This document shows positions 56,401 to 64,000 of a stretch of DNA of 64,000 nucleotides, in pieces. The notes beneath the pieces are model-generated. The model was not told the DNA's origin, did not search any database, and saw nothing but the letters and a program-made list of their open reading frames with translations. Source of the DNA: Branchiostoma floridae (Eukaryota; Chordata; Leptocardii; Amphioxiformes; Branchiostomatidae); contig NC_049984.1 in NCBI RefSeq assembly GCF_000003815.2, positions 21,194,864 through 21,258,863 of the forward strand, in the 5' to 3' direction. Numbering within the stretch: position 1 is the stretch's first letter; each line of letters opens with the position of its first letter. A program made the position numbers and the translations under genes.

Positions 56401-59040
56401 TGGTGGCGTTGGAATTTACAACAGACCCTTAACCTATTCCGTCCGCATATGTACATCAAAACAATATATCTAAAATAGTATACAACATCCTTAACATTAA
56501 GTATTCATCATTACAAACGAAGTGTCTAATGCCTTCTTGTACAGATTGATAGCTGTATGTATGCAGTAAAGATGTGCTCTTTCAATATGCTCCGAGTTTC
56601 CTCTTCATGCAGTTCAGACTTACAGTAATCAGTTTGTACGTCTCGGTTTTGTTGTGTGCGGAAATGTCGTGGAAGTAGTAACGTTACGAGAGAGAGAGAA
56701 ATGGTTTATTGCCCTTGACATTAAAAACTCTTGCAGCACATTTAAAAAAGGCTGAATTGTCGTTTTCTTTACAGTCAGTATTTCAACCTCTAACTAGTTA
56801 ACACAATTAAAAGGATCGAGTGACATCCACTTGTTTACAATAACTGGTCAGTTGTTACACAAAGAAACATTCAATACTGTTCACAAATTACCCGTCTTGG
56901 TTCAGGAGCTTTGCACAGTACGGTAATGTGCTATTAGCGAAACGAGCAGTTTACGTTCCACTGATAAGAAAGACACAAACTGGGGCCAAACATCTACAAA
57001 CATAACTGATGGATTAGAGCTGGCCTTCTTCTCAGACTTTAGGAGCCGCGGTGTTAGTTTTTCTTGGGGGTGGGGGTGGGGATTCGTGATTTTGATCATG
57101 GGCTATGGTGGGTAACTAACGGAGTTTCTGGGTGCCGCTAAACCCTCCTTTCCACCATAGAGAAACTTTATAATCTCCAAGCAGATCCTACGGTAGCATA
57201 AGATATAGTAGTATCAAAAGCTGCCAGAGGAGTGAAGTCGGGCTAGGAGTCGTGTATTCTCCGGTAGCATACACTCCTAGGCCAGCTTCACTCCTATGGC
57301 AACTTTTGATACTATCTTATGCCATCGAAGGATCTGCGTGGAGATGAAACCTTTCTCCATGTTGAATATCACGAATCAGTGCTCCCCCAAACAATAACGC
57401 CGCGGCTCCAGAAGTCAGTGAAGAAATCAAGGAAGGCATGCATATTAAAGCCCCATGCAGACCCTTCCTCCTCCCAGCCGTTCGTCCTCAGTCAGCAAAC
57501 TGACATACGGAAACATCCCGTGGGCGTCGCTTCGTTCATGTCGTTTGTATTATTGGTATAAAACTGCATGTCTCGTCGTAACCTGTCAAGGCAAGGTATC
57601 TGGAAAATATCAAGCGTTACACAGGGCTTCGGGCCACACAGATAGGTTACAGCTACTAGTAGTAACGAATAAATATAGCTTTGGTTTGGTTTGGTTTGAT
57701 ACAGATCTCCAATAGTGACAGATATGCTACTATTCTTCCTGGCGTCCGGGTGATTGTAGAGAATCGCTAACTCTAGACGGAAGGATTTGCACCATCGCAC
57801 TCCGGGGCATGCCCCTGCTCTTTTTCGAAAGGTGTGGTGGGTTCTTTAACGTGAGTGAGGTGTATCCCTGCCCTCCCCGTACACGGGACCTCCGAAGCTA
57901 GGTACTCATTTTTCACCTGAGTGAAGTGATGAAATGTGTAAAATGCCTTTCCCAAGGGCACAAGATCGGGGACATGGCAGGTTTCGAACCCAGGACCTCT
58001 TGGGCCTGAGCCCAAAGCGCCGCCGCACGCGATCCCACCATCCCGACCCACCTCAAGATCCGCGGATAGCGGGGGAAGGGAGAAGATAGGGCTGGATCAG
58101 CACCACAGGTTTCCGTCTGAGAGGAACCGGTTATGTATGGGCCAACTCATTAGCCTGATATCCACTAATCCAGACGTATTATAGCTCCCAAGTCTCTTCT
58201 GTCCTCTCCGCAAATACGGATTTACGCGGAGAGAGCAGGGGAGACTCGGGAGCTACATGTATAATACGGCTGGATACCAGGCTATCAAGTCGTGAAAATT
58301 TCAAGATTGTTGTAAAAAGGGGAAAGTTCTCTAATAGCTTAATGCTTATGTACAAGAGTGGCAATTCACAGCGCTTGGGGAATTTGGCATACTGGGAAGA
58401 AGTCTTTTAATGCTAATGGTGTTTAGAGATACAACATTCTGCCGTACACTCTACGTTACGGGATTCTAGTAAAGGTTATTCTTGGCAGTACGCTCAGACG
58501 GCTTATTCTAGGCAAAAGAACAATCGATGGTTGCCACGTTACATATCTTGTCAAGATTAACTTGCGTTTCACACAGGTGACTAAGGCCTAAGTGGTAATG
58601 TCAACGTTCATATGTTCCATGCTAGCCTTCTTTGCAGGCCTTTAGGAGTACTCGTGTTTATCTATTTTAGGGGGTGCTGATTTACGATTTTCAACATCAG
58701 GCAAGGGTCTCTAGTGCAGATGGGGGGGGGGGGATCAGCGCTACCCCAGAAAAAAAGACCAGCGCTCCTGGAAGATCTGCAAGGAGGCTAGTCGCATGCA
58801 CCGCTAATACCTATCTATTAAATGCACGAACCACAAACGTTGTGCTGTGGATATGCCAATGGCGATATAAACCATATTGTAACGCAAAATATGGCAGCAG
58901 ATGATTCCTAAGTCCCACTCACCTTGATCTGTAGGGTGTGGTGGTGAGTCGTCGGGCCGGCCGCTGGGGAGACCCGGACACATGACGAGGAGGATCCACC
59001 ACCAAAACAACGAGGAACACAAGGCCGTGGTCGACTGCAT
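50463..59040 (-). CDS. Carboxylesterase/cholinesterase-like enzyme, eight exons, 599 aa, probably GPI-anchored
   Basis: Exons: 58923-59040, 56058-56229, 54890-55049, 54122-54231, 53414-54011, 52542-52698, 51340-51568 and 50463-50718; total 1800 nt, phases consistent. Signal peptide about 1-27 (from MQSTTALCSSLFWWW). Family motifs: FLGVPYARPPLGGLRF (69-84), SEDCLFLDVYTP (130-141), oxyanion HGGG (156-159), nucleophile GQSAGG (Ser234), NHEMG (Glu353) and ADHGDELLFVFG (His465). The triad is complete. The usual Glu before Ser is Gln. The residue aligned with the choline-binding Trp of acetylcholinesterase (Torpedo W84) is Phe123, so a general secreted esterase is likelier than a true cholinesterase. 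The C-terminus (TVMTLCVLMLCFYYGLL) is hydrophobic after a small-residue stretch, typical of a GPI signal. Start 59040 is preferred over in-frame ATG 59097 because it opens the signal peptide. Introns hold SINEs, Penelope debris and a minisatellite. Confidence 0.93.
50930..51012 (-). mobile_element. SINE body fragment
   Basis: ACGAGACCTCCATTTAACGT then CCTGTCCGAGGGACG is the inverse of the GGACGTTAAATGGAGGTCCC body of the SINE at 55415. The tRNA head is missing. It lies in the last intron of the esterase gene. Confidence 0.65.
51130..51328. mobile_element. MITE ending beside a splice donor
   Basis: TCAATTCCCAACTCAAGGGC then CCGGCAGGG..GGAAACGAAAAC (51150-51190) is inverse to TTTTATTTTCGTTTCCACAA then CATTCCGGCCGGGCCCGTTT (about 51275-51325). 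It shares the GGCCGGGC..GGAAACGAAAA inner ends with the large element at 6398-7978. Its right end lies about 10 bp from the donor of esterase exon 7 (exon ends at 51340). Confidence 0.65.
51655..51731. repeat. (GAGT)n microsatellite
   Basis: About 18 perfect GAGT units in an esterase intron. The THSLTHSL frame on the minus strand is an artefact. Confidence 0.95.
51957..52594 (-). repeat. 53-bp minisatellite (12 units) made from an exon 3' end plus splice donor
   Basis: Unit starts fall at 51957, 52010 and so on to 52540, exactly 11 x 53 bp apart. On the minus strand each reads GATGTTCACTGTCCCCACTG, then TCAACACTGCCCGGTACAG, AACAG, then GTGAGATCT. The copy at 52542-52594 is the real end of esterase exon 6 (MFTVPTVNTAWYRT). 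Every copy keeps the AG/GTGAG donor. Units differ only at single bases (CCGGGC/CCAGGC, GTGAAC/GTAAAC, one ACAATGG). Because 53 is not a multiple of three and the intron frame meets TGA four codons in, use of a distal donor would truncate the protein. Confidence 0.95.
53225..53283. repeat. (AAC)n/(CA)n microsatellite
   Basis: AACAATAACAATAACAATAA followed by about 14 CA units, in the intron before esterase exon 6. Confidence 0.9.
54240..54700. mobile_element. Penelope-like element remnants in two orientations
   Basis: On the minus strand (about 54440-54540) the frame reads CIKEVIYIRAVPPSLNRDGG, the conserved C-terminus behind the GIY-YIG nuclease. On the plus strand (about 54585-54630) a diverged RWIKEAIYIRALQS is seen. 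The two face each other. Both are short, dead fragments inside intron 3 of the esterase gene. Confidence 0.75.
55095..55335 (+). mobile_element. Dispersed repeat (ATAACTCAAGAAC family)
   Basis: TACCTCTATAAAATATCATG then GAGGTAATC opens the element. CAAGATAACTCAAGAACCGG, TTTCATACTTGGTGTGTTGG and CCCCCTAGCGGCTTTTC follow, in the same order as at 16545-16760. It begins just outside esterase exon 3, in intron 2. Non-coding. Confidence 0.6.
55415..55925 (+). mobile_element. tRNA-derived SINE, near full length
   Basis: The head has tRNA-type pol III boxes: GTGGCGCAGTGGTATCATG (A box) and GGGTTCGAATCC (B box). The body reads TTGTGCCCTTGGGAAAGGCA, CTCGGATAGGACGTTAAATG, GAGGTCCCG and GTTAAAGAACCCCCACACG. 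The 3' end is a (GAAT)n tail. Copies or parts of the family lie at 12855, 50930 and 57780. The tRNA-like head lacks a clean acceptor-stem fold, so it is not a functional tRNA gene. It is in esterase intron 2. Confidence 0.8.
56285..57200. other. Esterase intron 1 proximal part, nothing recognised
   Basis: AT-rich sequence with an ATTCATACATTCATTCGTTT tract at 56325 that resembles a retroelement tail, and a GAGAGAGAGAG run near 56690. No coding signal was found. Confidence 0.4.
57205..57322. mobile_element. Foldback MITE
   Basis: TAGTAGTATCAAAAGCTGCC then AGAGGAGTGAAG is inverse to CTTCACTCCTATGGCAACTT then TTGATACTAT. Related to the hairpin at 16925-17012. No coding. Confidence 0.7.
57780..58045 (-). 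mobile_element. tRNA-derived SINE, minus orientation
   Basis: On the minus strand: GCGTGCGGCGGCGCTTTGGG (A-box region), CTGGGTTCGAAACC (B box), CTTGTGCCCTTGGGAAAGGC, CACTTCACTCAGGTGAAAAA and TGAGTACCTAGCTTCGGAGG. Same family as 55415-55925 but without the GGACGTTAAA block. It lies in esterase intron 1. Confidence 0.75.
58150..58290. mobile_element. Foldback MITE
   Basis: TAGCCTGATATCCACTAATC then CAGACGTATTATAGCTCCC is inverse to GGGAGCTACATGTATAATAC then GGCTGGATACCAGGCTA. The centre CTCTCCGCAAATACGGATTT/ACGCGGAGAG is itself a hairpin. No coding. Confidence 0.8.
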
Positions 59041-60254
59041 AGCGAAAATCGTCCCACTGCTCTTGAACTCGCCGTTCACCGCTAGCTCTCGTAGCACCTG
59101 TCAGAAAGCAGCGCCTTGAATAAGGATGAAGTCAGCGAGGGGTCCTGTGGAGAATTCCGGGGAAGGAGGCTGTAAGACAAAGAAGCACGCCAGGTACAAG
59201 CCGTTCTCTCCGCTCCAGGCACAAACACTGCCGCTGTATCCAGGCTTGGCAGGTGGCACGGGGAGGAAAGGCGACCTTTTGTGCTAATCTAATTGGCCTG
59301 GCATTCCACTAAAGGATGACTGAGGTTCAAGTTCATAAAATAAAATAAAAATCTGCACTGCCAACAATTACACGCGCTTGAAAGCGCTGTCACTTGTTCA
59401 ATTACTTGTATCTTTAATGGGTAACTGGAGTTAGGGTGGGAGTATTTGTCTGACCCAAAACGTAACCCGTGAACTTTCATCCAACCTGCAATATAAGCGT
59501 AAAGTGAGTTGATAAAGACCAGATGGAACAGTACAGACTTGTGACAGGTAAGCTCTGCAAGACTTGGCTGCAGGCCTGTATCAATGTGACAACAAATACA
59601 TCTCAGTCTAACCAAGTTTGATGATTCGTACCGTCTATAAAAATGAAAATTCACAGAGTGATGTCGAATATGTTTCCCAATACGTACACGGCGTTTTTGT
59701 GATTTTGGCGTTGTCGTTTTTCGTAATGACTTTATTAGTTCGCATTCAGTGTATTTCACCCATTTCTCATGAAAACACGACCTGGATTGTGGATGATTTA
59801 GCCCTCCTTGCGGGAGACAAGAAACACACACAATCACAATTCTACTGTCAAAAGAAAGCTAATATATCATAAAATTAGAAATTTATTAATGTTTGTCTAA
59901 ATGTGTCACCAGCTTCCGAAGAGAGCAAATTCCAAAAGCGGGGCAAGTTAGGGCGCACTGTTTAACGCGGTTCAAAATCGGAATTTATATTAACGATAAC
60001 GTCCTCGGTGTTTGTCAGTTGTAACGCGGAGGGTGAAGAGTTCATGAACAGTTTGGATGCCTTCCTTCGGTGACAGCCATGGGGGTGACAGCCATGGGTG
60101 GAGAGAATCGTGTACCATCAATTGAACCCACCACTTTTACCCCCTCGTGACCAACTTTTTAAGAATTATTTAGCACTAGCACACCAAATATTCAGTTACT
60201 CCAATAATCAACAGAAACCACTCTCCTACGCAGTGATATCCAACAGCCAAACCG

Positions 60255-60440
60255 TCTAGGATGAAGGAGAATTCTTTGTACACAACCAGTGGCTACTTAC
60301 ATAGCTTACGTTTCGATGTCTCTCAGACACCTTCGTCAGAGCTTCTAACTGGAGTTCTGCTTCTCACCGCTATATGTAGCCGATGTAGGTGGCGCTTTTG
60401 CAGCTGAGAAAACAACTCGCAACGATTCTTAGCAGGTCTC
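60255..60440 (+). mobile_element. Single arm of the foldback family, next to a gap
   Basis: GAAGGAGAATTCTTTGTACA, CGTTTCGATGTCTCTCAGAC, ACCTTCGTCAGAGCTTCTAA and TTCTCACCGCTATATGTAGC match the arm at 13460-13625. The partner arm is not visible; a gap begins at 60552, so the other half may be unassembled. Confidence 0.7.
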
Positions 60441-60551
60441 ACACTTCAATACAGAACAATGCGTCTGTGTCTAAGAAAACCTGTCTCTTATCCCTACAGG
60501 AGTTGTCGCGAAGAGGTTTTTCATGGCAGTCAGTGCCTTACAGACAGTCTG

Positions 60552-60673
60552 NNNNNNNNNNNNNNNNNNNNNNNNNNNNNNNNNNNNNNNNNNNNNNNNN
60601 NNNNNNNNNNNNNNNNNNNNNNNNNNNNNNNNNNNNNNNNNNNNNNNNNNNNNNNNNNNNNNNNNNNNNNNNN
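60552..60673. other. Assembly gap (122 N)
   Basis: A run of N. Frames through it are artefacts. Confidence 0.98.
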
Positions 60674-60719
60674 GCAGGGCGGTCAGTAACTAAGAGTGAC
60701 TGTTAAAAGAGCAGGGCAC

Positions 60720-61330
60720 ATCCAGACAGGTGGTTTGGCTGTTGGATGTCCCTGTGTAGGAGGATGACATAAACAAAAAATCTGTCATTCTATGGTGGAA
60801 TATTTCTAATAGCTATGTGTAACTTTCCAAAGGGAGTTTGGATAAATCTTTCCAACAACAGATTTAAATTTTGCGCAACTTAGCAATCTGTTAACATTAT
60901 TCTTACCTGTTAAATCTAAAATACAAAAACAAATATAACATTAGCTCATTTTTTTGGTGGAAATGTTAATTGAAATACCCCCTTTAATAATGGTTTACTC
61001 GGGTACTTAGATATTTCTCTTTTAAATTGTATTATATGGTAAATAGTAATACATGATGAAGGAACTTTGTGAATATTACGTTATTTGTAATATACATCTG
61101 CGTAAGATTTTATTAAAGATCAGAATTTACCGTATGTATTTATGACCAAAGATGCAAAAGCATACGTCATGTTCAATTTGAATCTTCTTGACAGCTTTAA
61201 TTTCAAAACTGAAATTTTACACTAGTCTCACTATCTTATTGCATTTTTGTAATTAGCAAAATAATGGAAATGAAATATGATATGCATTTTGAACCTTTAT
61301 CTAAACCAGAAGGTAACAAAATATTAGTAA
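60720..61330. other. AT-rich stretch, nothing recognised
   Basis: No ORF, repeat structure or RNA gene could be supported. Confidence 0.4.
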
Positions 61331-61339
61331 CAAAATCTG

Positions 61340-61580
61340 AAAGCTGGAATTACGAGTGGAAATCCGGTGACCCTACCCAACACTGACATCCTGGTTGGAA
61401 TGCGAGCGATCCTGCCAAAAACCACCTGCTGACTGGAATTCCATCAATCTGTGACCAACTGTCCCGGTTTTCTAATAATAGCTCCAGCCCAAAGGGAGTC
61501 TGTATGACCCACTTTCTACCAGCAACTGGAATTCCACCAGCCCTGCCCAACACTGGCTACATGACTGACTGGAATTATAA
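61340..61580. repeat. Degenerate repeats around CTGGAATTCCA
   Basis: GCTGGAATTACGAG, GGTTGGAATGCGAG, GACTGGAATTCCATC, AACTGGAATTCCACC and GACTGGAATTATAA recur at roughly 40-90 bp, with CCCTACCCAACACTG/CCCTGCCCAACACTG between some. An old, irregular tandem array. Confidence 0.5.
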
Positions 61581-61689
61581 ACATTCCTATGGACGAGCAT
61601 TCCTGTGGACACAATCCTGTACAATTCCTAGAATTCTTGCACACTGAACACAATATTAAACCATTTTCCTTGCCCCTGTTGCGTCGCCC

Positions 61690-62600
61690 AAAGAAACGAT
61701 GCAATTTCCGTCAATGCGTAGGGGGTGCCTGGCATGACTGAATAGAAAGTTTCTCAGACAAATTTGCAACATCGTAATTACAAAATGTACGCAATTGTTC
61801 CCCACTGATGAAAAGTGAGGGGTACAATGTATATTCAAGCTACCTTAATCTAAATGACGCATGGAGAAACGCAGTCAAACAATTTCCGTCCACGCGTAGG
61901 TGTTGTCTCAAATGACTTTCTAACTTGGCGCATTCTCAATTGTAGAGTGTTCGCTTTGCATTAGGGAAGTTGCAAATGCAATACCCAGTGTGGCAGAGTC
62001 ATGTACAAAGACTTTAAAACTCAGCACACATAGCGATTTCTCTGGCTAGCATTCAGAAGTTATTTTTTTTTATGAGAAAGAATACAGGAGCTAAACACAC
62101 AACGCTACCAACAGACTGTACCCTTGCTGTAGACAAGTGTGGCCTAAGATATACAGACAGGTGCGTCTAACCAAGATGGCTGGTGACATTTACTTTAAAC
62201 CAAATGAAGTCTAGTCTCGTGTTCTCTCGTGAGATCGAGACTAGGCCATTCTCCCTGGCCAAGATGTGCTGTCAGACATCGAAAATTTGGAGATACGTTC
62301 TCTACCTTTAAAACAGTCACTGTTGAAAAAAAAGTTGCTTGTAACTGTACACATACGTGACTGATGAACCTCTTTAACGAAACCCAGTGAAATAATATCC
62401 GTCCATGCGTAGGTGGTGCCAGAAAGGACTTCCATACTTTTCCTCATTACCAAAGATGTTTCTTCAAAACAACAGCAACTATCTCAGACAAATTTGTAGG
62501 AACATGATTGTTGTTGGTAATTGTACCCTACTGATGAATAGTGATGTGTATGGTGTATATTCATGTTGCCCTTAATTGAAACGAAGCGGGAAGAAAATTT
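61690..62600. repeat. Three direct repeats of about 200 bp upstream of the LRR gene
   Basis: The line CAATTTCCGTCAATGCGTAG (61700), CAATTTCCGTCCACGCGTAG (61880) and TAATATCCGTCCATGCGTAG (62392) recurs. The first and third are followed by a shared block with TCTCAGACAAATTTG, ACTGATGAA..AGTGA and GTGTATATTCA. The third ends about 40 bp above the LRR gene ATG, so promoter sequence may be duplicated. Confidence 0.65.
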
Positions 62601-62624
62601 AACGAAGTTCGATCAGTCACCAGG

Positions 62625-62874
62625 ATGCTGCGAAGCAAGGCACTCACCCTGTTCCTTCTGTTCTCCACACTTGGACACTGCATGCCTGCAGCGACCCAAA
62701 GATGTCCAAGCAGATGTACTACCACTATATGTGGACTGCACAAGTTTGACTGTCATTGTCCATTATATAGCCTACTAGAGAAGTCCCCATGCTCCTGGAA
62801 AGGACATGGAGGTAAAACGTACAACTTCTATTGGTGTATCAATGCCGTACCAACTGGTTTCCAGAAAGGAACTC
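62625..62874 (+). CDS. Leucine-rich-repeat protein, first coding exon (partial, runs into gap)
   Basis: The ATG at 62625 opens a signal peptide (MLRSKALTLFLLFSTLGHC). A cysteine-rich N-cap follows (QRCPSRCTTTICGLHKFDCH, then CHC and PC), then WCINAVPTGFQKGT at the gap. CINAVPTGF resembles the start of a first LRR after an LRRNT cap (L..VP.G). The exon therefore most likely continues into the gap at 62875-62974. It probably belongs to the same gene as the LRR exon at 63303. A GT at 62812 would splice in phase to 63303 but would drop the LRR start, so I do not favour it. Confidence 0.65.
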
Positions 62875-62974
62875 NNNNNNNNNNNNNNNNNNNNNNNNNN
62901 NNNNNNNNNNNNNNNNNNNNNNNNNNNNNNNNNNNNNNNNNNNNNNNNNNNNNNNNNNNNNNNNNNNNNNNNNN
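62875..62974. other. Assembly gap (100 N) inside the LRR gene
   Basis: A run of 100 N that hides the end of the first LRR exon. Confidence 0.98.
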
Positions 62975-63302
62975 AAACATGTTATTCAGAAGCTATTTGT
63001 TCCCGTAATGTCCATCTGCCGAGAAATCGTCAATTACTGAGTCAGACATGTATGTCTGATACCAGACGAAGGTTCGGGTGATTTGTAGGGAATCGTCAAC
63101 CCCAGTCAGAGTGATTTGAGATCCAGTGATATGAAATTAATTCAATGAATGAAAGGTTTAATGGATATATTATCAACTGAAATTAGGAACGTTTTATGCT
63201 TATTATGTAGATTCAGCCTCTTTCTAAATGGTATGTTAGATATTCTTGTTATGGAGGGTTTTTTTCCCAAGAAATTAATACAAGCATATTTTTTGCCCTC
63301 AG

Positions 63303-64000
63303 AACCGGACACTTTTCATGGGCTTGATAGGCTAAGATTCTTGTACCTCAACAAGAACGCGATCTCAAGCATATCACCGAATGCATTCCGTGGGCTGCCT
63401 CGTATCTCAATCCTAGAGTTGTTCCAGAACCAGCTGACTTCCGTGCCCGTTGAGGCCCTCCTGCAACTTGCAGCCTTGACAAGCACATACCTAAACCATA
63501 ATAACATCAGAACCATCAGCAGCAATGTCCTGCAATTAAAGCAAAACAAGAACCTGCAAGTTCAGGTAGACAACAACACATTACGATGTGACAAGAACCT
63601 GAAGTGGTTCATCTGCAACCTGCCACACCTGCAGCACATCAGTGATCGCTACCACCTGACGTGTGCAGCACCTGCTGACCTCCAGGGAACCGTCCTCACC
63701 ACCCTTATGCAAGATGTGTGCCAGGACAACACGGGCAGGTCACATGTGAGCATCGTCTCCACCACACAAGTTGGGTCTCTAAGAAGCCCCAAAGATTACA
63801 AAGTGTCCATCGCAAGTTCCAAACATGACGACGAACTGCCAATCACAAGTCCCAAACATGACAACGTGGCCATTACGAGTCCATACGACAAGACCAGTCC
63901 CACGGACGAGGAAACGGAGTTTCTGTACACAGATGACGTGCCTGTCTATCAGCATACAACGGAGATTCTCCGTGTGGTTAATCTAGGCGGCAACCCCATC
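63303..64000 (+). CDS. Leucine-rich-repeat exon with C-terminal cap, open to the window end
   Basis: The acceptor TTTTTTGCCCTCAG precedes 63303. The frame from 63305 stays open for 232 codons to the edge. It encodes LRRs (GLDRLRFLYLNKNAISSISP, then AFRGLPRISILELFQNQLTS and LAALTSTYLNHNNIRTIS). An LRRCT-like cap follows with four cysteines (NNTLRCDKNLKWFIC, LTCAAPADLQG, VCQD). Next is a Ser/Thr/Asp-rich linker with repeats ITSPKHDN / IASSKHDD. This is the ectodomain layout of secreted or surface LRR receptors. Any transmembrane or intracellular part lies beyond the window. Ligand and role cannot be inferred. Confidence 0.85.

Noticed and set aside
59289-59837. 182-codon minus-strand ORF just upstream of the esterase gene
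   Set aside because: There is no recognisable domain, the composition is irregular and no splice or signal support exists; length alone is not enough.

Overview
The window looks like genomic DNA of an invertebrate chordate, most likely a lancelet (Branchiostoma). It has small exons with GT-AG introns and dense MITE, SINE, non-LTR and Penelope-like repeats. It also has secreted and glycan-modifying genes of metazoan type and four assembly gaps (13641-13740, 31664-32167, 60552-60673, 62875-62974). The species is inferred, not proven. There are no bacterial features such as operons or Shine-Dalgarno sites. Most long ORFs in the window are repeats or antisense shadows; the real genes had to be rebuilt from splice sites.

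Layout. (1) 1-5.2 kb: no gene seen; direct repeats, a Penelope-type end and a 27-bp minisatellite. (2) 5.26-11.06 kb, minus: a five-exon gene for a secreted 259-aa YHYH-domain protein. One intron is packed with inverted-repeat elements. Another begins with about 15 tandem copies of an exon end plus splice donor. (3) 13.2-18.7 kb, minus: a six-exon, 383-aa Golgi carbohydrate sulfotransferase. (4) 18.7-23.5 kb: repeats, including a Tigger-like MITE. (5) 23.5-48 kb: an inverted, duplicated cluster of a small secreted cysteine-rich peptide family that I do not recognise. It has three intact genes (A minus; B and C plus), one truncated copy (D) and several orphan promoter and downstream-flank copies. 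The cluster is split by a Penelope-like foldback element, a near-complete three-ORF non-LTR retrotransposon, other LINE debris and a TTAA-flanked DNA transposon. (6) 48.8-49.1 kb, minus: a lone RING-finger fragment of TRIM type. (7) 50.5-59.0 kb, minus: an eight-exon, 599-aa carboxylesterase/cholinesterase-like enzyme with a full Ser-Glu-His triad and a GPI-like tail. One of its exon ends is amplified into a 12 x 53-bp minisatellite that carries the splice donor. (8) 62.6-64 kb, plus: the start of a secreted or surface leucine-rich-repeat protein that runs off the window.

The genes do not form one pathway. What they share is the secretory route: peptides, a YHYH protein, an esterase, an LRR protein and a Golgi sulfotransferase. 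The most unusual signals are the cysteine-rich peptide cluster with its identical signal exon and promoter, and two unrelated genes in which an exon-end/splice-donor junction has itself become a minisatellite. All three multi-exon models (YHYH, sulfotransferase, esterase) keep phase across every junction and give integer codon counts, which supports them strongly.
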